Below, piece by piece: positions 34,653-48,925 of a DNA stretch of 64,000 nucleotides; within the stretch, counting starts at the first letter, position 1; each line of letters starts with the position of its first letter. The stretch lies in contig JBAIAA010000433.1 in assembly GCA_037893245.1 (NCBI GenBank), positions 1,054,001 through 1,118,000 on the forward strand, written 5' to 3'. Position numbers and translations under genes: made by a program. Under the pieces are notes generated by a model, which saw only the letters and a program-made list of their open reading frames with translations, searched no databases and was not told the origin of the DNA. Source of the stretch: Crossaster papposus (taxonomy: Eukaryota; Echinodermata; Asteroidea; Velatida; Solasteridae).

Positions 34653-36569
34653 AGGGTGCATGTGACTAAATCAGTGAAAATGACTGCGCGCGAGCTCATT
34701 AATATTTTGTGATCCCTCCGGTAATTTTGAATAAGAGGTCCCTGGGGCCTATACATTGGACTGATTGTCGAAATAATTGTCGAAATCAAGAATTGGTGAC
34801 CCGTGGCTTCCAACTCGGGGGATTTCGTTCACAGAAAAGACCAATACCAGGATCTATTTCGCATAGAGACGGGGGGCTACATTGATACCTGTGCCCAGAG
34901 CTGGGCCACCAGTTTAGGGGTGGTTTGTGTGGAGGGGAGTATAACAAATATTCATTTGGTCAACCCCCATAAATTTGAAAAGAAAATTGTTCTAGGAGTC
35001 TTAATCTTTGATTTCCAGTCAAAAAAATATGGCCACTCTACTCATGAGCGTCACCCGGTGGCGCTCTTTCTTTCAATTTTTGTGTTGGTTACAATGAGCG
35101 CCGTATTTAGTGTAGTGGAACCTATATGAATCAAAGATGGCGGCGCACTAAACTGTAGCGCGCCATTACGCGCCATTTTAGAACAGCAAGTCCACCGCAT
35201 TTAATTTTTTGAAGTGGTTACTGTATTTTAGGTAAATTTTCATTGTTTTGAGTCCCATGTTCTCACCAAAGGCCCCAGTAAGTGCTATTAAAGGGTGCAT
35301 GTGACTAAATCAGTGAAAATGACTGCGCGCGAGCTCATTAATATATTGTGATCCCTCCGGTAATTTTGAATAAGAGGTCCCTGGGGCCTATACATTGGAC
35401 TGATTGTCGAAATAATTGTGGAAATCAAGAATTGGTGACCCGTGGCTTCCAACTCGGGGGATTTCGTTCACAGAAAAGACCAATACCAGGATCTATTTCG
35501 CATAGAGACGGGGGGCTACATTGATACCTGTGCCCAGAGCTGGGCCACCAGTTTAGGGGTGGTTTGTGTGGAGGGGAGTATAACAAATATTCATTTGGTC
35601 AACCCCCATAAATTTGAAAAGAAAATTGTTCTAGGAGTCTTAATCTTTGATTTCCAGTCAAAAAAATATGGCCACTCTACTCATGAGCGTCACCCGGTGG
35701 CGCTCTTTCTTTCAATTTTTGTGTTGGTTACAATGAGCGCCGTATTTAGTGTAGTGGAACCTATATGAATCAAAGATGGCGGCGCACTAAACTGTAGCGC
35801 GCCATTACGCGCCATTTTAGAACAGCAAGTCCACCGCATTTAATTTTTTGAAGTGGTTACTGTATTTTAGGTAAATTTTCATTGTTTTGAGTCCCATTTT
35901 CTCACCAAAGGCCCCAGTAAGTGCTATTAAAGGGTGCATGTGACTAAATCAGTGAAAATGACTGCGCGCGAGCTCATTAATATTTTGTGATCCCTCCGGT
36001 AATTTTGAATAAGAGGTCCCTGGGGCCTATACATTGGACTGATTGTCGAAATAATTGTGGAAATCAAGAATTGGTGACCCGTGGCTTCCAACTCGGGGGA
36101 TTTCGTTCACAGAAAAGACCAATACCAGGATCTATTTCGCATAGAGACGGGGGGCTACATTGATACCTGTGCCCAAAGCTGGGCCACCAGTTTAGGGGTG
36201 GTTTGTGTGGAGGGGAGTATAACAAATATTCATTTGGTCAACCCCCATAAATTTGAAAAGAAAATTGTTCTAGGAGTCTTAATCTTTGATTTCCAGTCAA
36301 AAAAATATGGCCACTCTACTCATGAGCGTCACCCGGTGGCGCTCTTTCTTTCAATTTTTGTGTTGGTTACAATGAGCGCCGTATTTAGTGTAGTGGAACC
36401 TATATGAATCAAAGATGGCGGCGCACTAAACTGTAGCGCGCCATTACGCGCCATTTTAGAACAGCAAGTCCACCGCATTTAATTTTTTGAAGTGGTTACT
36501 GTATTTTAGGTAAATTTTCATTGTTTTGAGTCCCATTTTCTCACCAAAGGCCCCAGTAAGTGCTATTAA
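34653..36569 (+). repeat. 639-bp unit amplified three times (B30-B32)
   Basis: Three consecutive B-A units start at 34653, 35292 and 35931, each exactly 639 bp and almost identical. Shared private variants are CCAGGATCTATTTCGC, GCATAGAGACGGGG, ATACCTGTGCCCA and CACCCGGTGGCGC. The A module is the 165-bp form lacking four bases in CGCCATTACGCGCC. B31 has ATATATTGTG and B32 has CCCAAAGCTGG as single differences. This is the smallest and cleanest higher-order unit of the window. Confidence 0.95.
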
Positions 36570-39500
36570 AGGGTGCATGTGACTAAATCAGTGAAAATGA
36601 CTGCGCGCGAGCTCATTAATATTTTGTGATCCCTCCGGTAATTTTGAATAAGAGGTCCCTGGGGCCTATACATTGGACTGATTGTCGAAATAATTGTGGA
36701 AATCAAGAATTGGTGACCCGTGGCTTCCAACTCGGGGGATTTCGTTCACAGAAAAGACCAATACCAGGATCTATTTCGCATAGAGACGGGGGGCTACATT
36801 GATACCTGGGCCCAGTGCTGGGCCACCAGTTTAGGGGTGGTTTGTATGGAGGGGAGTATACAAAAAATTCATTTGGTCAACCCCCATAAATTTGAAAAGA
36901 AAATTGTTCTAGGAGTCTTAATCTTTGATTTCCAGTCAAAAAAATATGGCCACTCTGCGTCACCATGCGGCGCTCTTTCTTTCAATTTTTGTGTTGGTTA
37001 CAATGAGCGCCGTATTTAGTGTAGTGGAAGCTATATGAATCAAAGATGGCGGCGCACTAAACTGTAGCGCGCCATTTTACGCGCCATTTTAGAACAGCAA
37101 GTCCACCGCATTTAATTTTTTGAAGTGGTTACTGTATTTTAGGTAAATTTTCATTGTTTTGAGTCCCATTTTTCTCACCAAAGGCCCCAGAAAGTGCTAT
37201 TAAATGAATCAAAGATGGCGGCGCACTAAACTGTACCGCGCCATTTTACCCGCCATTTTAGAACAGCAAGTCCACCGCATTTAATTTTTTTAAGTGGTTA
37301 CTGTATTTTAGGTAAATTTTCATTGTTTTGAGTCCCATTTTTCTCACCAAAGGCCCCAGTAAGTGCTATTAAAGGGTGCATGAGACTAAATCAGTGAAAA
37401 TGACTGCGCGCGAGCTCATTAATATTTTGTGATCCCTCCGGTAATTTTGAATAAGAGGTCCCTGGGGCCTATACATTGGACTGATTGTCGAAATAATTGT
37501 GGAAATCAAGAATTGGTGACCCGTGGCTTCCAACTCGGGGGATTTCGTTCACAGAAAAGACCAATACCAGGGTCTATTTTGCATAGAGACGGGGGGCTAC
37601 ATTGATACCTGGGCCCAGAGCTGGGCCACCAGTTTATGGGTGGTTTGTGTGGAGGGGAGTATAACAAATATTCATTTGGTCAACCCCCATAAATTTGAAA
37701 AGAAAATTGTTCTAGGAGTCTTAATCTTTGATTTCCAGTCAAACAAATAGGGCCACTCTACTCATGAGCGTCACCCTGCGGCGCTCTTTCTTTCAATTTT
37801 TGTGTTGGTTACAATGAGCGCCGTATTTAGTGTAGTGGAACCTATATGAATCAAAGATGGCGGCGCACTAAACTGTAGCGCGCCATTACGCGCCATTTTA
37901 GAACAGCAAGTCCACCGCATTTAATTTTTTGAAGTGGTTACTGTATTTTAGGTAAATTTTCATTGTTTTGAGTCCCATTTTTCTCACCAAAGGCCCCAGT
38001 AAGTGCTATTAAATGAATCAAAGATGGCGGCGCACTAAACTGTACCGCGCCATTTTACGCGCCATTTTAGAACAGCAAGTCCACCGCATTTAATTTTTTG
38101 AAGTGGTTACTGTATTTTAGGTAAATTTTCATTGTTTTGAGTCCCATTTTTCTCACCAAAGGCCCCAGTAAGTGCTTTTCAATGAATCAAAGATGGCGGC
38201 GCACTAAACTGTACCGCGCCATTTTACGCGCCATTTTAGAACAGCAAGTCCACCGCATTTAATTTTTTGAAGTGGTTACTGTATTTTAGGTAAATTGTCA
38301 TTGTTTTGAGTCCCATTTTTCTCACCAAAGGCCCCAGTAAGTGCTATTAAAGGGTGCATGTGACTAAATCAGTGAAAATGACTGCGCGCGAGCTCAATAA
38401 TATTTTGTGATCCCTCCGGTAATTTTGAATAAGAGGTCCCTGGGGCCTATACATTGGACTGATTGTAGAAATAATTGTGGAAATCAAGAATTGGTGACCC
38501 GTGGCTTCCAACTCGGGGGATTTCGTTCACAGAAAAGACCAATACCAGGGTCTATTTCGCATAGAGGCGGGGGGCTACATCGATACCTGGGCCCAGAGCT
38601 GGGCCACCAGTTTAGGGGTGGTTTGTGTGGAGGGGAGTATAACAAATATTCATTTGGTCAACCCCCATAAATTTGAAAAGAAAATTGTTCTAGGAGTCTT
38701 AATCTTTGATTTCCAGTCAAAAAAATATGTCCACTCTACTCATGAGCGTCACCCGGCGGCGCTCTTTCTTTCAATTTTTGTGTTGGTTACAATGAGCGCC
38801 GTATTTAGTGTAGTGGAACCTATATGAATCAAAGATGGCGGCGCACTAAACTGTAGCGCGCCATTACGCGCCATTTTAGAACAGCAAGTCCACCGCATTT
38901 AATTGTTTGAAGTGGTTACTGTATTTTAGGTAAATTTTCATTGTTTTGAGTCCCATTTTCTCACCAAAGGCCCCAGTAAGTGCTATTAAAGGGTGCATGT
39001 GACTAAATAAGTGAAAATGACTGCGCGCGAGCTCATTAATATTTTGTGATCCCTCCGGTAATTTTGAATAAGAGGTCCCTGGGGCCTATACATTGGACTG
39101 ATTGTAGAAATAATTGTGGAAATCAAGAATTGGTGACCCGTGGCTTCCAACTCGGGGGATTTCGTTCACAGAAAAGACCAATACCAGGGTCTATTTCGCA
39201 TAGAGGCGGGGGGCTACATTGATACCTGGGCCCAGAGCTGGGCCAACAGTTTAGGGGTGGTTTGTATGGAGGGGAGTATACAACAAATTCATTTGGTCAA
39301 CCCCCATAAATTTGAAAAGAAAATTGTTCTAGGAGTCTTAATCTTTGATTTCCAGTCAAACAAATATGGCCACTCTACTCATGAGCGTCACCCGGCGGCG
39401 CTCTTTCTTTCAATTTTTGTGTTGGTTACAATGAGCGCCGTATTTAGTATAGTGGAACCTATATGAATCAAAGGTGGCGGCGCACTAAACTGTAGCGCGC

Positions 39501-41429
39501 CATTACGCGCCATTTTAGAACAGCAAGTCCACCGCATTTAATTTTTTGAAGTGGTTACTGTATTTTAGGTAAATTTTTATTGTTTTGAGTCCCATTTTTC
39601 TCACCAAAGGCCCCAGTAAGTGCTATTAAATGAATCAAAGATGGCGGCGCACTAAACTGTACCGCGCCATTTTACGCGCCATTTTAGAACAGCAAGTCCA
39701 CCGCATTTAATTTGTTGAAGTGGTTACTGTATTTTAGGTAAATTTTCATTGTTTTGAGTCCCATTTTTCTCACCAAAGGCCCCAGTAAGTGCTATTAAAT
39801 GAATCAAAGATGGCGGCGCACTAAACTGTACCGCGCCATTTTACGCGCCATTTTAGAACAGCAAGTCCACCGCATTTAATTTTTTGAAGTGGTTACTGTA
39901 TTTTAGGTAAATTTTCATTGTTTTGAGTCCCATTTTTCTCACCAAAGGCCCCAGTAAGTGCTATTAAATGAATCAAAGATGGCGGCGCACTAAACTGTAC
40001 CGCGCCATTTTACGCGCCATTTTAGAACAGCAAGTCCACCGCATTTAATTTGTTGAAGTGGTTACTGTATTTTAGGTAAATTTTCATTGTTTTGAGTCCC
40101 ATGTTTCTCACCAAAGGCCCCAGTAAGTGCTATTAAAGGGTGCATGTGACTAAATAAGTGAAAATGACTGCGCGCGAGCTCATTAATATTTTGTGATCCC
40201 TCCGGTAATTTTGAATAAGAGGTCCCTGGGGCCTATACATTGGACTGATTGTAGAAATAATTGTGGAAATCAAGAATTGGTGACCCGTGGCTTCCAACTC
40301 GGGGGATTTCGTTCACAGAAAAGACCAATACCAGGGTCTATTTCGCATAGAGGCGGGGGGCTACATTGATACCTGGGCCCAGAGCTGGGCCAACAGTTTA
40401 GGGGTGGTTTGTATAGAGGGGAGTATACAAACAATTCATTTGGTCAACCCCCATAAATTTGAAAAGAAAATTGTTCTAGGAGTCTTAATCTTTGATTTCC
40501 AGTCAAAAAATATGGCCACTCTACTCATGAGCGTTACCAGGCGGCGCTCTTTCTTTCAATTTTTGTGTTGGTTACAATGAGCGCCGTATTTAGTGTAGTG
40601 GAACCTATATGAATCAAAGATGGCGGCGCACTAAACTGTAGCGCGCCATTTTACGCGCCATTTTAGAACAGCAAGTCCACCGCATTTAATTTTTTGAAGT
40701 GGTTACTGTATTTTAGGTAAATTTTCATTGTTTTGAGTCCCATTTTTCTCACCAAAGGCCCCAGTAAGTGCTATTAAATGAATCAAAGATGGCGGCGCAC
40801 TAAACTGTACCGCGCCATTTTACGCGCCATTTTAGAACAGCAAGTCCACCGCATTTAATTTTTTGAAGTGGTTACTGTATTTTAGGTAAATTTTCATTGT
40901 TTTGAGTCCCATGTTTCTCACCAAAGGCCCCAGTAAGTGCTATTAAAGGGTGCATGTGACTAAATCAGTGAAAATGACTGCGCGCGAGCTCATTAATATT
41001 TTGTGATCCCTACGGTAATTTTGAATAAGAGGTCCCTGGGGCCTATACATTGGACTGATTGTAGAAATAATTGTGGAAATCAAGAATTGGTGACCCGTGG
41101 CTTCCAACTCGGGGGATTTCGTTCACAGAAAAGACCAATACCAGGGTCTATTTCGCATAGAGGCGGGGGGCTACATTGATACCTGGGCCCAGAGCTGGGC
41201 CACCAGTTTAGGGGTGGTTTGTGTGGAGGGGAGTATACACAAAATTCATTTGGTCAACCCCCATAAATTTGAAAAGAAAATTGTTCTAGGAGTCTTAATC
41301 TTTGATTTCCAGTCAAAAAAATATGGCCACTCTACTCATGAGCGTCACCAGGCGGCGCTCTTTCTTTCAATGTTTGTGTTGGTTACAATGAGCGCCGTAT
41401 TTAGTGTAGTGGAACCTACATGTATATGA
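36570..41429 (+). repeat. A/B macrosatellite, right segment 3 (B33-B38)
   Basis: B starts are 36570, 37373, 38351, 38990, 40137 and 40947, with two, three, one, four and two A modules following the first five. B33 carries an 8-bp deletion (CCACTCTGCGTCACC, losing ACTCATGA) and B34 the variant AACAAATAGGGCC. B37 reads GCGTTACCAGGCGG, and B38 ends with an extra ACATGTATATG. First A copies after B read GTAGCGCGCC, later A copies GTACCGCGCC, a position-specific marker. B32-B34 recur at +19240 and +23122 bp; B37 recurs at +21336 bp. Confidence 0.93.
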
Positions 41430-42910
41430 ATCAAAGATGGCGGCGCACTAAACTGTAGCGCGCCATTTTACGCGCCATTTTAGAACAGCAAGTCCACCGC
41501 ATTTAATTTGTTGAAGTGGTTACTGTATTTTAGGTAAATTTTCATTGTTTTGAGTCCCATTTTTCTCACCAAAGGCCCCAGTAAGTGCTATTAAATGAAT
41601 CAAAGATGGCGGCGCACTAAACTGTACCGCGCCATTTTACGCGCCATTTTAGAACAGCAAGTCCACCGCATTTAATTTTTTGAAGTGTTTACTGTATTTT
41701 AGGTAAATTTTCATTGTTTTGAGTCCCATTTTTCTCACCAAAGGCCCCAGTAAGTGCTATTAAATGAATCAAAGATGGCGGCGCACTAAACTGTACCGCG
41801 CCATTTTACGCGCCATTTTAGAACAGCAAGTCCACCGCATTTAATTTTTTGAAGTGGTTACTGTATTTTAGGTACATTTTCATTGTTTTGAGTCCCCTTT
41901 TTCTCATCAAAGGCCCCAGTAAGTGCTATTAAAGGGTGCATGTGACTAAATCAGTGAAAATGACTGCGCGCGAGCTCATTAATATTTTGTGATCCCTCCG
42001 GTAATTTTGAATAAGAGGTCCCTGGGGCCTATACATTGGACTGATTGTAGAAATAATTGTGGAAATCAAGAATTGGTGACCCGTGGCTTCCAACTCGGGG
42101 GATTTCGTTCACAGAAAAGACCAATACCAGGGTCTATTTCGCATAGAGGCGTCGGGGCTACATTGATACCTGGGCCCAGAGCTTGGCCACCAGTTTAGGG
42201 GTGGTTTGTGTGGAGGGGAGTATAACAAATATTCATTTGGTCAACCCCCATAAATTTGAAAAGAAAATTGTTCTAGGAGTCTTAATCTTTGATTTCCAGT
42301 CAAAAAAATATGGCCACTCTACTCATGAGCGTCACCCGGCGGCGCTCTTTCTTTCAATTTTTGTGTTGGTTACAATGAGCGCCGTATTTAGTGTAGTGGA
42401 ACCTATATGAATCAAAGATGGCGGCGCACTAAACTGTAGCGCGCCATTACGCGCCATTTTAGAACAGCAAGTCCACCGCATTTAATTTTTTGAAGTGGTT
42501 ACTGTATTTTAGGTAAATTTTCATTGTTTTGAGTCCCATTTTTCTCACCAAAGGCCCCAGTAAGTGCTATTAAATGAATCAAAGATGGCGGTGCACTAAA
42601 CTGTACCGCGCCATTTTACGCGCCATTTTAGAACAGCAAGTCCACCGCATTTAATTTTTTGAAGTGGTTACTGTATTTTAGGTAAATTTTCATTGTTTTG
42701 AGTCCCATTTTTCTCACCAAAGGCCCCAGTAAGTGCTATTAAATGAATCAAAGATGGCGGCGCACTAAACTGTACCGCGCCATTTTACGAGCCATTTTAG
42801 AACAGCAAGTCCACCGCATTAAATTTTTTGAAGTGGTTACTGTATTTTAGGTAAATTTTCATTGTTTTGAGTCCCATTTTTCTCACCAAAGGCCCCAGTA
42901 AGTGCTATTA

Positions 42911-43280
42911 ATAATAATAATAATAAATGTTTCTTATATAGCGCATTTCAAAACCGGAGGAATTCTCAATGCGCTTTACATGACAAAGGCTTATAATTTA
43001 CATTTTACATTTAAACTTATATATCTACATACTTCAAATAACATAATTTTGCTGAGTACAAATCAAAGTGCATCTTAAATTACAAAATAGGTCAATAGTT
43101 AACATATAACAAAAATGTAGCTGCAATCTCAACAACTAACTAAAGAATAAGTATAACAATGGCACGTTATACATGTACCATTCATACTTACAAATATGCC
43201 TCTTTGAATAGGTAGGTTTTAAGCTGTTTTTTAAAGCTATTGGGGTTGGATTGGGAGCGAATTTCGTACGGTAGCAGATT
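42911..43280 (-). mobile_element. CR1/L2-like non-LTR retrotransposon 3' end, copy 1
   Basis: Inserted exactly at an A/B boundary, within GTGCTATTAA|AGGGTG, with probable duplication ATTAA at both sides (left side merges with the TAA repeat). On the minus strand it encodes the last 29 residues of a reverse-transcriptase ORF, beginning NLLPYEIRSQSN and ending SFKKQLKTYLFKEAYL followed by a stop at 43188-43190. It then has a ~280-bp 3' UTR with AAAGCGCATTGAG and GCGCTATATAAG and a (TTA)n tail. The NxLP..IR..FKxxLKxxLF signature is usual at the C-terminus of CR1/L2/Rex-like ORF2. It is 5'-truncated and inert. Confidence 0.85.
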
Positions 43281-45241
43281 ATTAAAGGGTGCATGTGACT
43301 AAATCAGTGAAAATGACTGCGCGCGAGCTCATTAATATTTTGTGATCCCTCCGGTAATTTTGAATAAGAGGTCCCTGGGGCCTATACATTGGACTGATTG
43401 TCGAAATAATTGTGGAAATCAAGAATTGGTGACCCGTGGCTTCCAACTCGAGGGATTTCGTTCACAGAAAAGACCAATACCAGGGTCTATTTCGCATAGA
43501 GACGGGGGGCTACATTGATACCTGGGCCCAGAGCTGGGCCACCAGTTTATGGGTGGTTTGTGTGGAGGGGAGTATAACAAATATTCATTTGGTCAACCCC
43601 CATAAATTTGAAAAGAAAATTGTTCTAGGAGTCTTAATCTTTGATTTCCAGTCAAACAAATATGGCCACTCTACTCATGAGCGTCACCCGGCGGCGCTCT
43701 TTCTTTCAATTTTTGTGTTGGTTACAATGAGCGCCGTATTTAGTGTAGTGGAACCTATATGAATCAAAGGTGGCGGCGCACTAAACTGTAGCGCGCCATT
43801 ACGCGCCATTTTAGAACAGCAAGTCCACCGCATTTAATTTTTTGAAGTGGTTACTGTATTTTAGGTAAATTTTTATTGTTTTGAGTCCCATTTTTCTCAC
43901 CAAAGGCCCCAGTAAGTGCTATTAAATGAATCAAAGATGGCGGCGCACTAAACTGTACCGCGCCATTTTACGCGCCATTTTAGAACAGCAAGTCCACCGC
44001 ATTTAATTTTTTGAAGTGGTTACTGTATTTTAGGTAAATTTTCATTGTTTTGAGTCCCATTTTTCTCACCAAAGGCCCCAGTAAGTGCTATTAAATGAAT
44101 CAAAGATGGCGGCGCACTAAACTGTACCGCGCCATTTTACGCGCCATTTTAGAACAGCAAGTCCACCGCATTTAATTTTTTGAAGTGGTTACTGTATTTT
44201 AGGTACATTTTCATTGTTTTGAGTCCCCTTTTTCTCACCAAAGGCCCCAGTAAGTGCTATTAAAGGGTGCATGTGACTAAATCAGTGAAAATGACTGCGC
44301 GCGAGCTCATTAATATTTTGTGATCCCTCCGGTAATTTTGAATAAGAGGTCCCTGGGGCCTATACATTGGACTGATTGTAGAAATAATTGTGGAAATCAA
44401 GAATTGGTGACCCGTGGCTTCCAACTCGGGGGATTTCGTTCACAGAAAAGACCAATACCAGGGTCTATTTCGCATAGAGGCGTCGGGGCTACATTGATAC
44501 CTGGGCCCAGAGCTGGGCCACCAGTTTAGGGGTGGTTTGTGTGGAGGGGAGTATAACAAATATTCATTTGGTCAACCCCCATAAATTTGAAAAGAAAATT
44601 GTTCTAGGAGTCTTAATCTTTGATTTCCAGTCAAAAAAATATGGCCACTCTACTCATGAGCGTCACCCGGCGGCGCTCTTTCTTTCAATTTTTGTGTTGG
44701 TTACAATGAGCGCCGTATTTAGTGTAGTGGAACCTATATGAATCAAAGATGGCGGCGCACTAAACTGTAGCGCGCCATTACGCGCCATTTTAGAACAGCA
44801 AGTCCACCGCATTTAATTTTTTGAAGTGGTTACTGTATTTTAGGTAAATTTTCATTGTTTTGAGTCCCATTTTTCTCACCAAAGGCCCCAGTAAGTGCTA
44901 TTAAATGAATCAAAGATGGCGGTGCACTAAACTGTACCGCGCCATTTTACGCGCCATTTTAGAACAGCAAGTCCACCGCATTTAATTTTTTGAAGTGGTT
45001 ACTGTATTTTAGGTAAATTTTCATTGTTTTGAGTCCCATTTTTCTCACCAAAGGCCCCAGTAAGTGCTATTAAATGAATCAAAGATGGCGGCGCACTAAA
45101 CTGTACCGCGCCATTTTACGAGCCATTTTAGAACAGCAAGTCCACCGCATTAAATTTTTTGAAGTGGTTACTGTATTTTAGGTAAATTTTCATTGTTTTG
45201 AGTCCCATTTTTCTCACCAAAGGCCCCAGTAAGTGCTATTA

Positions 45242-45611
45242 ATAATAATAATAATAAATGTTTCTTATATAGCGCATTTCAAAACCGGAGGAATTCTCAA
45301 TGCGCTTTACATGACAAAGGCTTATAATTTACATTTTACATTTAAACTTATATATCTACATACTTCAAATAACATAATTTTGCTGAGTACAAATCAAAGT
45401 GCATCTTAAATTACAAAATAGGTCAATAGTTAACATATAACAAAAATGTAGCTGCAATCTCAACAACTAACTAAAGAATAAGTATAACAATGGCACGTTA
45501 TACATGTACCATTCATACTTACAAATATGCCTCTTTGAATAGGTAGGTTTTAAGCTGTTTTTTAAAGCTATTGGGGTTGGATTGGGAGCGAATTTCGTAC
45601 GGTAGCAGATT
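45242..45611 (-). mobile_element. CR1/L2-like non-LTR retrotransposon 3' end, copy 2
   Basis: Same fragment as at 42911-43280, displaced by exactly 2331 bp and with the same truncation point, (TTA)n length and flanks. It arose by amplification of the satellite unit, not by a second retrotransposition. Confidence 0.85.
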
Positions 45612-47572
45612 ATTAAAGGGTGCATGTGACTAAATCAGTGAAAATGACTGCGCGCGAGCTCATTAATATTTTGTGATCCCTCCGGTAATTTTGAATAAGA
45701 GGTCCCTGGGGCCTATACATTGGACTGATTGTCGAAATAATTGTGGAAATCAAGAATTGGTGACCCGTGGCTTCCAACTCGGGGGATTTCGTTCACAGAA
45801 AAGACCAATACCAGGGTCTATTTCGCATAGAGACGGGGGGCTACATTGATACCTGGGCCCAGAGCTGGGCCACCAGTTTATGGGTGGTTTGTGTGGAGGG
45901 GAGTATAACAAATATTCATTTGGTCAACCCCCATAAATTTGAAAAGAAAATTGTTCTAGGAGTCTTAATCTTTGATTTCCAGTCAAACAAATATGGCCAC
46001 TCTACTCATGAGCGTCACCCGGCGGCGCTCTTTCTTTCAATTTTTGTGTTGGTTACAATGAGCGCCGTATTTAGTGTAGTGGAACCTATATGAATCAAAG
46101 GTGGCGGCGCACTAAACTGTAGCGCGCCATTACGCGCCATTTTAGAACAGCAAGTCCACCGCATTTAATTTTTTGAAGTGGTTACTGTATTTTAGGTAAA
46201 TTTTTATTGTTTTGAGTCCCATTTTTCTCACCAAAGGCCCCAGTAAGTGCTATTAAATGAATCAAAGATGGCGGCGCACTAAACTGTACCGCGCCATTTT
46301 ACGCGCCATTTTAGAACAGCAAGTCCACCGCATTTAATTTTTTGAAGTGGTTACTGTATTTTAGGTAAATTTTCATTGTTTTGAGTCCCATTTTTCTCAC
46401 CAAAGGCCCCAGTAAGTGCTATTAAATGAATCAAAGATGGCGGCGCACTAAACTGTACCGCGCCATTTTACGCGCCATTTTAGAACAGCAAGTCCACCGC
46501 ATTTAATTTTTTGAAGTGGTTACTGTATTTTAGGTACATTTTCATTGTTTTGAGTCCCCTTTTTCTCACCAAAGGCCCCAGTAAGTGCTATTAAAGGGTG
46601 CATGTGACTAAATCAGTGAAAATGACTGCGCGCGAGCTCATTAATATTTTGTGATCCCTCCGGTAATTTTGAATAAGAGGTCCCTGGGGCCTATACATTG
46701 GACTGATTGTAGAAATAATTGTGGAAATCAAGAATTGGTGACCCGTGGCTTCCAACTCGGGGGATTTCGTTCACAGAAAAGACCAATACCAGGGTCTATT
46801 TCGCATAGAGGCGTCGGGGCTACATTGATACCTGGGCCCAGAGCTGGGCCACCAGTTTAGGGGTGGTTTGTGTGGAGGGGAGTATAACAAATATTCATTT
46901 GGTCAACCCCCATAAATTTGAAAAGAAAATTGTTCTAGGAGTCTTAATCTTTGATTTCCAGTCAAAAAAATATGGCCACTCTACTCATGAGCGTCACCCG
47001 GCGGCGCTCTTTCTTTCAATTTTTGTGTTGGTTACAATGAGCGCCGTATTTAGTGTAGTGGAACCTATATGAATCAAAGATGGCGGCGCACTAAACTGTA
47101 GCGCGCCATTACGCGCCATTTTAGAACAGCAAGTCCACCGCATTTAATTTTTTGAAGTGGTTACTGTATTTTAGGTAAATTTTCATTGTTTTGAGTCCCA
47201 TTTTTCTCACCAAAGGCCCCAGTAAGTGCTATTAAATGAATCAAAGATGGCGGTGCACTAAACTGTACCGCGCCATTTTACGCGCCATTTTAGAACAGCA
47301 AGTCCACCGCATTTAATTTTTTGAAGTGGTTACTGTATTTTAGGTAAATTTTCATTGTTTTGAGTCCCATTTTTCTCACCAAAGGCCCCAGTAAGTGCTA
47401 TTAAATGAATCAAAGATGGCGGCGCACTAAACTGTACCGCGCCATTTTACGAGCCATTTTAGAACAGCAAGTCCACCGCATTAAATTTTTTGAAGTGGTT
47501 ACTGTATTTTAGGTAAATTTTCATTGTTTTGAGTCCCATTTTTCTCACCAAAGGCCCCAGTAAGTGCTATTA

Positions 47573-47942
47573 ATAATAATAATAATAAATGTTTCTTATA
47601 TAGCGCATTTCAAAACCGGAGGAATTCTCAATGCGCTTTACATGACAAAGGCTTATAATTTACATTTTACATTTAAACTTATATATCTACATACTTCAAA
47701 TAACATAATTTTGCTGAGTACAAATCAAAGTGCATCTTAAATTACAAAATAGGTCAATAGTTAACATATAACAAAAATGTAGCTGCAATCTCAACAACTA
47801 ACTAAAGAATAAGTATAACAATGGCACGTTATACATGTACCATTCATACTTACAAATATGCCTCTTTGAATAGGTAGGTTTTAAGCTGTTTTTTAAAGCT
47901 ATTGGGGTTGGATTGGGAGCGAATTTCGTACGGTAGCAGATT
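47573..47942 (-). mobile_element. CR1/L2-like non-LTR retrotransposon 3' end, copy 3
   Basis: Third amplified copy, again 2331 bp from the previous one. The B module that follows (47948) is of the GAGGCGTCGGGGC type, whereas copies 1, 2 and 4 are followed by the GAGACGGGG type. This marks the position of the 978-bp loss. Confidence 0.85.
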
Positions 47943-48925
47943 ATTAAAGGGTGCATGTGACTAAATCAGTGAAAATGACTGCGCGCGAGCTCATTAATAT
48001 TTTGTGATCCCTCCGGTAATTTTGAATAAGAGGTCCCTGGGGCCTATACAATGGACTGATTGTAGAAATAATTGTGGAAATCAAGAATTGGTGACCCGTG
48101 GCTTCCAACTCGGGGGATTTCGTTCACAGAAAAGACCAATACCAGGGTCTATTTCGCATAGAGGCGTCGGGGCTACATTGATACCTGGGCCCAGAGCTGG
48201 GCCACCAGTTTAGGGGTGGTTTGTGTGGAGGGGAGTATAACAAATATTCATTTGGTCAACCCCCATAAATTTGAAAAGAAAATTGTTCTAGGAGTCTTAA
48301 TCTTTGATTTCCAGTCAAAAAAATATGGCCACTCTACTCATGAGCGTCACCCGGCGGCGCTCTTTCTTTCAATTTTTGTGTTGGTTACAATGAGCGCCGT
48401 ATTTAGTGTAGTGGAACCTATATGAATCAAAGATGGCGGCGCACTAAACTGTAGCGCGCCATTACGCGCCATTTTAGAACAGCAAGTCCACCGCATTTAA
48501 TTTTTTGAAGTGGTTACTGTATTTTAGGTAAATTTTCATTGTTTTGAGTCCCATTTTTCTCACCAAAGGCCCCAGTAAGTGCTATTAAATGAATCAAAGA
48601 TGGCGGTGCACTAAACTGTACCGCGCCATTTTACGCGCCATTTTAGAACAGCAAGTCCACCGCATTTAATTTTTTGAAGTGGTTACTGTATTTTAGGTAA
48701 ATTTTCATTGTTTTGAGTCCCATTTTTCTCACCAAAGGCCCCAGTAAGTGCTATTAAATGAATCAAAGATGGCGGCGCACTAAACTGTACCGCGCCATTT
48801 TACGAGCCATTTTAGAACAGCAAGTCCACCGCATTAAATTTTTTGAAGTGGTTACTGTATTTTAGGTAAATTTTCATTGTTTTGAGTCCCATTTTTCTCA
48901 CCAAAGGCCCCAGTAAGTGCTATTA

